From NCBI RefSeq assembly GCF_002005565.1, contig NZ_BDJC01000018.1, forward strand, positions 1 through 64,000: a stretch of DNA of 64,000 nucleotides. The letters are read 5' to 3'. Positions 29,012 through 37,344 of the stretch are shown in pieces. The DNA comes from Streptomyces sp. JHA26 (GTDB lineage Bacteria > Actinomycetota > Actinomycetes > Streptomycetales > Streptomycetaceae). Below the pieces are notes generated by a model. That model saw nothing but the letters and a program-made list of their open reading frames with translations, had not been told where the DNA came from and searched no databases. The stretch's first letter is position 1; each line of letters begins with the position of its first letter. The position numbers and the translations under genes are program-made.

Positions 29012-29034
29012 GGCGCCTTTGAGGGGAAGGCGCC
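29012..29034 (+). terminator. Hairpin in front of the second LCP gene
   Basis: A perfect 8-bp stem GGCGCCTT / AAGGCGCC with a 7-nt loop, about 30 bp before the GTG. It could end the upstream LCP transcript or act as a leader structure; position alone does not decide. Confidence 0.4.
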
Positions 29035-29064
29035 GCGTGGCCCCGACGGAGGATTCGGACAACC

Positions 29065-30825
29065 GTGGACGCGCAAGGCCGTGGGCGGGCGGACAACATC
29101 GACCCCGCAGACCAGTGGGTGTTCAATCCGAACACCGGTGAATACGAACTGCGACTGGATGATTCCGCACCGCAACAGTCGATCGTACCGGAACCGCGCA
29201 GAGCCGCCGGCCAGGGCGAGGACGCGGTCCGCTCCCACACCGGCGCGCCCGAGGCGCCCGAGGCGCCCGAGGCGCCCGGCCGCGACGTGCCGGGGCCGCG
29301 CCGGCGTCGCACGGCACCCGAGGAGCCGGCACCGGGACGGCGCGGACGTCGCCCGGCGAAGAAGGGCGGCAAGGCCAAGAAGGGCGGCAAGGCCAAGAAG
29401 ATCGTGATGTGGACCGGCGGCACCATGGCGCTGGTCCTGGTCGCCGTCGGCACGGCCGGCTACCTCTACCTCAAGCACCTCGAGGGCAACGTCGAGACGA
29501 CGGACGTCGGCACCGCGGGCGCGAGCAGCTTCCGCAAGGACGAGGCCTTCAACATCCTGCTGATCGGCACGGACAAGCGCACCGGCGAGGGCAACGAGAG
29601 CTACGGCGACAAGGAGAACACCACCGGGCACGCCGACACCACGCTGCTGCTGCACGTCGCCAAGGACCGCTCGAACGCGACCGTGCTGAGCATCCCGCGG
29701 GACATGATCGTGGACATCCCGGACTGCGACACCAAGCAGGAGGACGGCTCCTTCAAGACGATCCCCGGCATCCACGACCGGTTCGGCTACAGCCTGGGCG
29801 TCGGCGGCCGTGACGCCGGCTGCACCATGCGTACCGTCCACGAGCTGACCGGCGTCAAGCCGGACCACTTCATGATGGCCGACTTCAACGCCATCAAGAC
29901 CCTGACCACGGCGGTGGGCGGCGTCGACGTGTGCGTCGAGAAACCGGTGGACGACGAGAAGTCCGGCCTGAAACTGCCCGCGGGTCCCTCCACGATCCAG
30001 GGCGAGCAGGCGCTGGCGTTCGTGCGGACCCGGCACGCCTGGGGCAACGAGGGCGACCTGGACCGCATCAAGGTGCAGCAGCAGTTCCTGGCCTCGCTGA
30101 TGCGCCAGATGTCCTCGGGCGACACCCTCACGAGCCCGACGAAGCTGGTGAAGCTGGCGGAGGCGGCCACCAACGCGCTCACCGTGGACAAGGCCATCGG
30201 CAACGTCGGCACGCTCAAGGACGTCGCCCTCGAGCTGAAGAAGGTGCCGATGAAGAACATCTCCTTCCTCACGGTCCCGGTGAAGGACAACCCGGACGAG
30301 GAAGTCCACGTGACCGTCGTCGTGGACGAGAACCAGGCGCCGCCGATCTTCGAGGCCATCAAGGGCGACGTCTCCTTCACGGACGTCAAGCAGAAGCAGC
30401 AGAAGGAGAAGGCGGCCGTCGCGGCCCGCCTGAAGGGCACCAAGGCCCCGGCCTCCGACGTGCGGGTGCAGGTGCTCAACGGCGGTGCGGCCGACGGCTC
30501 CGCGCAGAAGACGCTCAACTGGCTCCAGCTGGAGAAGGGCGTCAGCAAGTCGGAGAACGGCGGCAACGCGCCCGCCGAACTGCCGAAGACCACCCTCGAG
30601 TACGCGCCCGAGCAGGCGGACCAGGCCCGCGCCCTCGCCTCGATCATGGGTCTGTCCGGCGCGGCGATGAAGCCGGGCAAGAGCGTGACCAACTCCCAGG
30701 GGCAGCCGACGATGACCCTGACCCTGGGCAAGGACTTCAAGGGGGCGGGGATCCCGCTGACGGGCCCGGCGAAGATCGACGTGAAGGACAAGACCACAGC
30801 CGACAAGGTGCAGTGCGCCAGCTGA
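29065..30825 (+). CDS. LytR-CpsA-Psr (LCP) family protein 2, with LytR_C domain
   Basis: 586 residues. The long cytoplasmic N-terminus (~110 residues) has Ala-Pro-Glu repeats encoded by three 9-bp units near 29250, and a doubled lysine block (KKGGKAKKGGKAKK) just before the TM (~113-133). LCP core: NILLIGTDKRTGEG, HADTTLLLHVAKD, VLSIPRDMIVDIPDC, DLDRIKVQQQFLASL. After ~440, SDVRVQVLNGGAADGSAQKTL opens a LytR_C domain. GTG at 29065 with a GGAGG ribosome binding site. Expected to join a glycopolymer to peptidoglycan. It is the largest of the five LCP proteins here. Confidence 0.93.
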   Translation: MDAQGRGRADNIDPADQWVFNPNTGEYELRLDDSAPQQSIVPEPRRAAGQGEDAVRSHTGAPEAPEAPEAPGRDVPGPRRRRTAPEEPAPGRRGRRPAKKGGKAKKGGKAKKIVMWTGGTMALVLVAVGTAGYLYLKHLEGNVETTDVGTAGASSFRKDEAFNILLIGTDKRTGEGNESYGDKENTTGHADTTLLLHVAKDRSNATVLSIPRDMIVDIPDCDTKQEDGSFKTIPGIHDRFGYSLGVGGRDAGCTMRTVHELTGVKPDHFMMADFNAIKTLTTAVGGVDVCVEKPVDDEKSGLKLPAGPSTIQGEQALAFVRTRHAWGNEGDLDRIKVQQQFLASLMRQMSSGDTLTSPTKLVKLAEAATNALTVDKAIGNVGTLKDVALELKKVPMKNISFLTVPVKDNPDEEVHVTVVVDENQAPPIFEAIKGDVSFTDVKQKQQKEKAAVAARLKGTKAPASDVRVQVLNGGAADGSAQKTLNWLQLEKGVSKSENGGNAPAELPKTTLEYAPEQADQARALASIMGLSGAAMKPGKSVTNSQGQPTMTLTLGKDFKGAGIPLTGPAKIDVKDKTTADKVQCAS

Positions 30826-30840
30826 GGTTCACAACGCCAC

Positions 30841-30888
30841 CGAACGGGCCTGTCGTGCGTCTTACCTGACGAACGGCAAGCCCGTTCG
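30841..30888. repeat. Long-loop inverted repeat between LCP genes 2 and 3
   Basis: CGAACGGGC (30841-30849) and its exact complement GCCCGTTCG (30880-30888), 30 bp apart, fill most of the 91-bp gap. It may be a terminator, an attenuator-like leader or an operator. Confidence 0.4.
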
Positions 30889-30916
30889 ACGGTGTAGGGG
30901 TGGGGAGGACGAAGAC

Positions 30917-32563
30917 GTGACGCGGAACAGCGTGCAGGAAGAGAGCGCGGGACCGGGGGCGGGGACCGTCGCGGCGGTACGGGGTACCGGTGAGCGGGAC
31001 GGTGCCGGCACCGCCTCCGCGGACACGGCGGGGTCGCACCGACGCGGCAGACGCCGGCCTGCGCGCAAGCACCGGGTGCTGAGGTGGTCCGCGACGACGC
31101 TCGCGGTGCTCATAGTGGGCACGGCGGGCGCCGGCTACCTGTACTACCAGCACCTGAACGGCAACATAGAGAAGGGCGAGCGCAGCAGCGGCGACTCGAA
31201 GGCGCACAAGACCGAGCCGAACGCCGCCGGGCAGACACCCCTGAACATCCTGCTGATCGGCTCCGACAGCCGCGCCTCCGACGCGAACGTGGCCCTGGGC
31301 GGCGGCAAGAACCACCGCGACAACCCGCCGCTGGGCGACGTGCAGATGCTGATCCACCTGTCCGCGGACCGGGAGAGCGCGTCGGTGGTCAGCATCCCGC
31401 GCGACACCCGGGTGGACATCCCCAAGTGCACGGACCCGGACACCGGCGAGACCTACCCGGCGACCAACACGATCATCAACGAGTCCCTGGGACGCGGCGG
31501 CGCCGGCTGCACCCTGGCCACCTGGGAGAACCTCACCGGCGTCTACATCGACCACTGGATGACCATCGACTTCGCGGGCGTGGTGCGGATGGCGGACGCC
31601 GTCGGCGGCGTCGAGGTCTGCGTGAACCAGAACGTGCGGGACGTCCCGACCCCCCAGGTGCCCGGCGGTTCGGGCCTGGAGCTGACGGCCGGCCCGCACA
31701 AGGTGAAGGGCGAGCAGGCGCTGCAGTGGCTGCGCACCCGGCACGCCTGGGGCAGCGACCTGATGCGGGCCCGGGCGCAGCACATGTACATGAACTCGAT
31801 GATCCGCACGCTGAAGGAGCAGAACGTCTTCACCGACACCGGTCGGCTGATGGACCTGGCCGAAGCGGCCACCAAGTCCCTGGCGGTCTCGGAGGAGATC
31901 GGCACGCCCAAGAAGCTGTACGACCTCGGGATGCAGCTGAAGACGGTGCCGCCGGACCACATCACCATGATGACGTTGCCCACCGTCGAGGACTTCAAGG
32001 ACAGGAACCACCGGCTGCCGGACGGCGAGAACGCCGAGAAGACATGGGCGATGCTCCGCGACGACATCCCCTTCGACAAGAACAGCGCGAGCAAGCCGTC
32101 CGGCAAGAAGCCCACGGAGAAGGTGTCCACCGACCCGGCCGCCCCCGACGACGAGATCGGCGTACTGGTGCAGAACGCCACCCGCTCCGAGTCGCTCGGC
32201 GTGGTCAACGGCCGGGCGAGCGCCGTCTCCCAGGCACTGGTGGAGCAGGGCTTCGCCCGCGCGGCGGCCGACACCTCGGGCTCGTACACCGAGGAGCGGA
32301 CCGTGGTGCGCTACCCCAGCGCCGAACTGGAGGGCGACGCCCAGCGGGTCGCCACGTCACTCGGGATCCCGCTGAGCTCGGTGAAGAGGTCGGCCGACGT
32401 CTCCGGTGTCACCGTGGTGGTGGGCGGCGACTGGCGCGAGGGCACGACGTACCCGAAGCAGCCGAAGCCCAAGGCCGGCGACCTGCCGGAGAACTCGGAC
32501 GCGCTCAACGGCGAGAAGGACAGCGGCAAGTGCATGGACGTGTACGAGCCGTACCGCTGGTAG
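30917..32563 (+). CDS. LytR-CpsA-Psr (LCP) family protein 3, with LytR_C domain
   Basis: 548 residues. Basic N-terminus ([13 protein letters not shown]), TM ~57-76, then an LCP core: NILLIGSDSRASDAN, LGDVQMLIHLSADRES, VVSIPRDTRVDIPKC, and an RTRHAWGSDLMRARAQHMYMNSM segment. LytR_C begins near 415 (EIGVLVQNATRSESLGVV). The second pyrophosphate-site motif reads Gly-Asp-Val-Gln rather than the usual Asp-Thr-Thr. The Asp is kept, so activity is plausible. GTG at 30917 with a GGGGAGG ribosome binding site. It converges on a glycosyltransferase gene 43 bp away. Confidence 0.92.
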   Translation: MTRNSVQEESAGPGAGTVAAVRGTGERDGAGTASADTAGSHRRGRRRPARKHRVLRWSATTLAVLIVGTAGAGYLYYQHLNGNIEKGERSSGDSKAHKTEPNAAGQTPLNILLIGSDSRASDANVALGGGKNHRDNPPLGDVQMLIHLSADRESASVVSIPRDTRVDIPKCTDPDTGETYPATNTIINESLGRGGAGCTLATWENLTGVYIDHWMTIDFAGVVRMADAVGGVEVCVNQNVRDVPTPQVPGGSGLELTAGPHKVKGEQALQWLRTRHAWGSDLMRARAQHMYMNSMIRTLKEQNVFTDTGRLMDLAEAATKSLAVSEEIGTPKKLYDLGMQLKTVPPDHITMMTLPTVEDFKDRNHRLPDGENAEKTWAMLRDDIPFDKNSASKPSGKKPTEKVSTDPAAPDDEIGVLVQNATRSESLGVVNGRASAVSQALVEQGFARAAADTSGSYTEERTVVRYPSAELEGDAQRVATSLGIPLSSVKRSADVSGVTVVVGGDWREGTTYPKQPKPKAGDLPENSDALNGEKDSGKCMDVYEPYRW

Positions 32564-32606
32564 CCACGAGGCCGTCGCCCCCGACCCCGGCTGCCGCAGC
32601 CGTCGG

Positions 32607-33644
32607 TCAGTGTGAGCCGGCGTCCGCCCGCACCGCCGGGCGCCGGCTCGCGATCACCTTCCTGGCCAGCGACTTCGGGCTGGTCAGGAAGCCCCACCCC
32701 CAGGACATGTGCATGGTGGCGAGGGCGACCGGGATCTGCAGCCGCGCCTTCGGGGACAACCCCCGGCCCGCGGGGAGCGAGCCCGCGACGATGGCCGCGA
32801 GATAGCCGCCCGGGACGACCAGGCCCCACGGCGTGACGAGAGCGCCCACCACGACACCGGCCGCGATCGCGCACACGGCGGTCGGCGGGGCGAGATAGCG
32901 CAGGTTGATCGACCCGGAGTGGTACCGGGCCACGACGTGCCGCCACCGCCCGTAGTCCTTGTACTGCTTGGCCAGCGCCTTCACACTCGGCCGCGGCCGG
33001 TACGACACCTTCAGCTCGGGCGAGAACCAGATCAGGCCACCGGCCTCACGGATGCGGAAGTTCAGCTCCCAGTCCTGGGCGCGTATGAACTCCTCGTTGT
33101 ACCCGCCCTGCCGCTCCAGCGCCTCGCGGCGGAACACCCCCAGGTACACCGTCTCGGCGGGCCCCGCCTGGCCGCCCGTGTGGAAGGCCGCGTTGCCCAC
33201 GCCGATCTTCGACGTCATCGCGGCGGCGACGGCGTCCTCCCACGCGTTCTCGCCCTCGGCGTGCATGATGCCGCCCACGTTCTGCGCACCGGTCTCCTCC
33301 AGCAGCCGTACGGCCGTGGCGATGTAGTTCGGCGACAGCATGCCGTGGCCGTCGACGCGCACGACGACGGGATGGCGCGAGGCCTTGATCGCGGCGTTCA
33401 GCGCGGCGGGCGTACGACCGGTCGGGTTCGGCACCGTGTGGACGCGGGGGTCCTCGGCGACGAGTTCGGCGGCGATCTCGTCCGTGCGGTCCGTGGACGG
33501 ACCGAGGGCGATCACGACCTCCATCTCGCCGGCGTACTCCTGGGCGAGGATGGCGCGGACGGCGCCGCGCAGGTGCCGCTCCTCGTTGAGGACGGGCATG
33601 ATCACGGAAACGGCGGGCAGCCGCACGTCGGACTTGGCGTTCAT
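32607..33644 (-). CDS. Family 2 glycosyltransferase
   Basis: 345 residues. N-terminal GT-A domain: VSVIMPVLNEERHLRGAVRAIL, VVIALGPSTDRTDEIA, a VVRVDGHGMLSP block (acidic DxH in place of DxD), and RAQDWELNFRIREAG (catalytic ED-like block, near 210). The C-terminal third holds two or three hydrophobic helices (AVCAIAAGVVVGALV; GGYLAAIVAGSL), so the enzyme is membrane-attached. ATG at 33644. It lies among LCP genes on the opposite strand, which suggests a role in building the polymer that LCP proteins attach. This is inference; substrates are unknown. Confidence 0.9.
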   Translation of the reverse strand: MNAKSDVRLPAVSVIMPVLNEERHLRGAVRAILAQEYAGEMEVVIALGPSTDRTDEIAAELVAEDPRVHTVPNPTGRTPAALNAAIKASRHPVVVRVDGHGMLSPNYIATAVRLLEETGAQNVGGIMHAEGENAWEDAVAAAMTSKIGVGNAAFHTGGQAGPAETVYLGVFRREALERQGGYNEEFIRAQDWELNFRIREAGGLIWFSPELKVSYRPRPSVKALAKQYKDYGRWRHVVARYHSGSINLRYLAPPTAVCAIAAGVVVGALVTPWGLVVPGGYLAAIVAGSLPAGRGLSPKARLQIPVALATMHMSWGWGFLTSPKSLARKVIASRRPAVRADAGSH

Positions 33645-33782
33645 CGGTGCTCACGTTACCGCGAACGGGGGACACGGGTGCGCGCCGCGGGGGTCGCAGC
33701 CCCGGGCAGCAGATCGTATGGGCCTACGGTGCTCACGGATCCCCCGTCCGGCCCCAGGTCCCGCCCCCGCGGAGGTGTCACC

Positions 33783-35294
33783 TTGCCCACGCCGCCCCGC
33801 TCCCCCAGGCTCCCGGCCTCGCCCCCACACGGCGGCCCCCCGCCGCAGCGCACCCGTCCGCGGCCCTCCCGCCGCCCCGCGGGACCCGCCGTGCGGAGGA
33901 AGAGGCCGCGCTGGGCCATGCGGGCGGTGACCGCGCTGTCGGTGGTGGTGCTCGCCTCCGCCGGGATCGGGCACGCGGTGCTCTCGGGCCTGGGCGCCGA
34001 CATCGCCCGCGTCGACGCCTTCAAGGACATGAAGAACCGCCCGCGGGACGGCGCCGGCATGAACGTCCTGCTGGTCGGCACCGACGGCCGCGACCGCATC
34101 AGCGAGGAGGAACGGCGCGCGTACCGGCTCGGCGGCGCCCCCTGCCACTGCACCGACACGATCATGATCGTGCACATCTCGGAGGACCGGGAACGGGCGA
34201 GCGTGGTCAGCCTGCCGCGCGACTCGTACGCCGTGACGCCCGACCACACCGACCGCACGACCGGCGAACACCACCGGGGACACCCGGTCAAACTGAACGC
34301 GGCCTACGCCGAGGGCGGCCCCCAGCTGACCATCCGCACCGTCGAGAGCATGACCCACGTGAAGATCGACCACTACCTGGAGGTCGACTTCACCAGCTTC
34401 ATGAAGACCGTCGACGTCCTCGGCGGCGTGCGGATCTGCACCGTCCAACCGCTCAAGGACACCTACACCGGGCTCGACCTGCCGGCCGGCACCCACGACC
34501 TGACCGGCGGACAGGCCCTCCAGTACGTCCGCGCCCGCCACCTCGACGGGGCCTCGGACCTGAGCCGGATGAAACGCCAGCAGCGCTTCCTGGCCGCGCT
34601 GATCGACCGGGCGACCTCCTCCGGGATCCTGCTGAACCCGCTCAAGTTCCGCGACGTCACCCAGGCGGTGCTCGGCTCGGTACGGGCCGACAAGGGCTTC
34701 GGCACCGACGAACTGATCGCCCTCGGCCGGGCGATGCGGAACTTCTCGCCCTCCTCGTCCGAGTTCACCACCGTGCCGATCGAGCGGATGGGCTACGCCG
34801 TCGAGGGCGTCGGCTCGACCCTCAAGTGGGACCCCGCCGAATCGAAACGGATCTTCGACGCCCTGCGCGAGGACGAACCGCTGGCCCCGCACGGCACCGA
34901 GCCCGAGGGCCCCGCGCCGGTACGGGTGCCGGTCGACCCGAAGCAGATCCGCGTCCAGGTGGAGAACGGCACGCGCACCCCCGGACTCGGCAGACGCGTG
35001 GACGACGCCCTGGCCGCGACCGGCTTCCTCACCACCCGGGCACCGGTGAACGCCGCCGACCGCGCGGTCGCACGGACCGTGGTCGCCTTCGACCCCCGCT
35101 GGGACAACTCGGCGAAGTCGCTGGCCGCCGCCCTGCCCGGCAGCGAACTCAGGCCGGTCCCGGGACAGGGGCCCACCCTGAAGGTGATCGTGGGCTCCGA
35201 CTTCCGGCAGGTGGCGAAGGTGACGCCGGCGGACCCGCCGCAGGAGGCGGGCACGGTCGTGCGCGGCGACGAGGTGGTGTGCGGGAAACGGTGA
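33783..35294 (+). CDS. LytR-CpsA-Psr (LCP) family protein 4, with LytR_C domain
   Basis: 503 residues from a TTG start at 33783, chosen because GGAGGTG sits just before it at ideal spacing; an in-frame GTG at 33729 is the alternative. The N-terminus is Pro/Arg-rich, with a TM at ~46-65. LCP core: MNVLLVGTDGRDRIS, CTDTIMIVHISEDRER, VVSLPRDSYAVTP, DLSRMKRQQRFLAALID. LytR_C starts near 385 (IRVQVENGTRTPGLG). Unusual: a Cys-His-Cys triplet (APCHCTD) directly before the conserved Asp, not seen in the other four LCP proteins here; it might form a disulfide or metal site. Confidence 0.9.
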   Translation: MPTPPRSPRLPASPPHGGPPPQRTRPRPSRRPAGPAVRRKRPRWAMRAVTALSVVVLASAGIGHAVLSGLGADIARVDAFKDMKNRPRDGAGMNVLLVGTDGRDRISEEERRAYRLGGAPCHCTDTIMIVHISEDRERASVVSLPRDSYAVTPDHTDRTTGEHHRGHPVKLNAAYAEGGPQLTIRTVESMTHVKIDHYLEVDFTSFMKTVDVLGGVRICTVQPLKDTYTGLDLPAGTHDLTGGQALQYVRARHLDGASDLSRMKRQQRFLAALIDRATSSGILLNPLKFRDVTQAVLGSVRADKGFGTDELIALGRAMRNFSPSSSEFTTVPIERMGYAVEGVGSTLKWDPAESKRIFDALREDEPLAPHGTEPEGPAPVRVPVDPKQIRVQVENGTRTPGLGRRVDDALAATGFLTTRAPVNAADRAVARTVVAFDPRWDNSAKSLAAALPGSELRPVPGQGPTLKVIVGSDFRQVAKVTPADPPQEAGTVVRGDEVVCGKR

Positions 35295-35306
35295 CCGGCC
35301 CCGGCC

Positions 35307-36593
35307 TCAGTCACCGGAGACGGTGACCTTGTCGTCGTTCCTCAACTGCTCCACCAGCTTCTTCACCTTGGCGTCGTCCCACTTGAGGTTCCCGCCGACG
35401 CTGCCCGACACCGGCATGTTCATCGACGTGCCGTCCCCGCCGCTGACGCTCTTCATCGCCCAGAACATGCCCGCCAGGTCGAACAGGCCCATGTCCTTGT
35501 CGACGATGAGGGAGTCCAGGCCCGCACCCATGGTCGGGTACAGCTTGAACGGGTTCAGCACGGTCGACGGGGTGGCCACCTGGCTCGCCAGGGCCGACAG
35601 GAACTTCTGCTGGTTCTTGGTGCGGTCCAGGTCGGAACCGGGCAGCGCGTACCGGGTGCGGACGAAGGCCAGGGCCTCCTCGCCGTTCAGGGTCTGCTCG
35701 CCCTTCTTGAAGTCGGCACCGGACTTCTTGTCCTTGATGTCCTGCGGGATGTCGATCTCGACGCCGCCGACCGCGTCCACGATGTTGGCGAAGCCGGCGA
35801 AGCCGATCTCCACGTAGTGGTCGATGTGCAGCCCGGTGTTGAACTCGATGGTGCGCACCAGCAGCTCGGGGCCGTCCTCCGCGTACGCGGCGTTCAGCTT
35901 CACGTGCCGGCCCGTGCCCTCGTACTTCTTGCCGGACTCCGAGCCGACGAAGCTCGGGATCTCGACGTCCGAGTCACGGGGCAGCGAGACCAGCGTCGAC
36001 CCGTTGTCCCCGGTGTGCAGGATCATCATCGAGTCGGTGCGCTTGCCCTCGGCGTTACCGGTGTGCAGGTCCTTCATCTGGTCCTTGGTCATGCCCTCAC
36101 GGCTGTCGGACCCGACGATCAGGTAGTTCGTGCCCTCGCCGGTCTCGGGCCGGTCGATGACCTTGGACAGGTCGACCTCGCGGTTGAGCTTGGAGTCGGC
36201 CCAGAAGTAGGTGCCGACGGTGGTGACGACCAGCGCGGTCACCACCGTGATCGCCGTCCACTTGATCCGGCGCCGCCAGTCCGGCGCGGGGCGCGCACCG
36301 CCCGGGCCGGGCCCGGCGGGGCCGCGGCCGCCGGGGCTGCCGTAGACCTGGCCGGTGTTGTAGCCGCTGTCGTACCCGTCCTGACCGCCGTGGCCCCGGC
36401 CGTCGGCGTACGACGGCTGCTGCGGCACCCCGCCCCCGTACGGCGGGGCCGCCTGCCCCGGGCCGGGCGGCGGCACCGCGCCGCGACGGACCTGCCGCAT
36501 CACGCGGGCACTCTCGGGCCGCGCGCTCGCACTGCCGCGTCCGTACCGGCCGGCGCGGTCGTCACCGGGTCGTCCCTGGGGCCAATCATTCAT
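35307..36593 (-). CDS. LytR-CpsA-Psr (LCP) family protein 5
   Basis: 428 residues. The cytoplasmic N-terminus (~115 residues) is rich in Gly, Pro, Gln and Tyr. TM ~120-140, then the LCP core: NYLIVGSDSREGMTK, RTDSMMILHTGDNG, LVSLPRDSDVEIPS, DLDRTKNQQKFLSALASQ. There is no LytR_C domain; it ends shortly after the LCP fold in KVTVSGD. I chose the ATG at 36593 (MNDWPQGRPGDD); the longer open frame covers the intergenic region. It is on the opposite strand to LCP protein 4 and ends 12 bp from it. Confidence 0.93.
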   Translation of the reverse strand: MNDWPQGRPGDDRAGRYGRGSASARPESARVMRQVRRGAVPPPGPGQAAPPYGGGVPQQPSYADGRGHGGQDGYDSGYNTGQVYGSPGGRGPAGPGPGGARPAPDWRRRIKWTAITVVTALVVTTVGTYFWADSKLNREVDLSKVIDRPETGEGTNYLIVGSDSREGMTKDQMKDLHTGNAEGKRTDSMMILHTGDNGSTLVSLPRDSDVEIPSFVGSESGKKYEGTGRHVKLNAAYAEDGPELLVRTIEFNTGLHIDHYVEIGFAGFANIVDAVGGVEIDIPQDIKDKKSGADFKKGEQTLNGEEALAFVRTRYALPGSDLDRTKNQQKFLSALASQVATPSTVLNPFKLYPTMGAGLDSLIVDKDMGLFDLAGMFWAMKSVSGGDGTSMNMPVSGSVGGNLKWDDAKVKKLVEQLRNDDKVTVSGD

Positions 36594-36711
36594 GCGGACC
36601 AGTGTGCAGGCCCGGACGGCACGGCTGACAGGGTCGTCGGAAAATAGGGGCGGCGCTGTTGCGAAGCTGACACAAAATACTCGGATGTCGTCCCGGCATA
36701 AGGTGGAGGCC

Positions 36712-37278
36712 ATGACAGACCAGGCAGAACAGGCCTCGGCCGCCCCGTCGGCGACACCGGAGATACCGGGCAAGCCGACCTCGGCCTCCCGCACCACCCT
36801 CAGTCACATCATGACGCACAGCGACACCAACCTCCTGGGGACGGTGCACGGCGGCGTCATCATGAAGCTGGTCGACGACGCGGCCGGCGCCGTGGCCGGA
36901 CGGCACTCCGGCGGTCCTGCCGTGACCGCGTCCATGGACGAGATGGCGTTCCTCGAGCCGGTCCGCGTCGGCGACCTCGTCCATGTGAAGGCCCAGGTCA
37001 ACTGGACCGGCCGCACCTCCATGGAGGTCGGCGTCCGGGTGCTCGCCGAACGCTGGAACGAGTCCGCCCCCGCCACCCAGGTCGGCTCGGCCTACCTGGT
37101 CTTCGCCGCGGTGGACGCCGACGGCAAGCCCCGCGCGGTCCCGCCGGTCATCCCCGAGACCGAGAAGGACAAGCGCCGCTACCAGGAGGCCCAGATCCGC
37201 CGCACCCACCGCCTGGCCCGCCGCCGGGCGATCATGGAACTGCGGGAGCGCCGGATCGCGGAGGGCTTCGACGACTGA
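36712..37278 (+). CDS. Acyl-CoA thioesterase (hotdog fold)
   Basis: 188 residues. Hotdog-fold acyl-CoA hydrolase of the YciA/BACH type: SHIMTHSDTNLLGTVHGGVIMKLVDDAAGAVAGRHSGG, with the Asn and Asp that position the substrate, then TASMDEMAFLEPVRVGDLVHVKAQVNWTGRTSMEVGVRV. The last ~50 residues are a charged, Arg-rich helix (KDKRRYQEAQIRRTHRLARRRA) that extends the usual domain. ATG at 36712 with a GGTGGAGG ribosome binding site. It would release free fatty acids from CoA. It converges on an acyl-CoA dehydrogenase across a strong terminator. Confidence 0.9.
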   Translation: MTDQAEQASAAPSATPEIPGKPTSASRTTLSHIMTHSDTNLLGTVHGGVIMKLVDDAAGAVAGRHSGGPAVTASMDEMAFLEPVRVGDLVHVKAQVNWTGRTSMEVGVRVLAERWNESAPATQVGSAYLVFAAVDADGKPRAVPPVIPETEKDKRRYQEAQIRRTHRLARRRAIMELRERRIAEGFDD

Positions 37279-37296
37279 GCGCCCCGCGTACGCCGG

Positions 37297-37328
37297 AGGG
37301 CGCCCGGGACGTCGGTCCCGGGCGCCCT
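37297..37328. terminator. Convergent hairpin terminator
   Basis: A perfect 14-bp stem (AGGGCGCCCGGGAC at 37297-37310, complement at 37315-37328) with a GTCG tetraloop, between the converging thioesterase and acyl-CoA dehydrogenase genes. Confidence 0.9.
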
Positions 37329-37344
37329 TCGCGGATGAGCGGCG

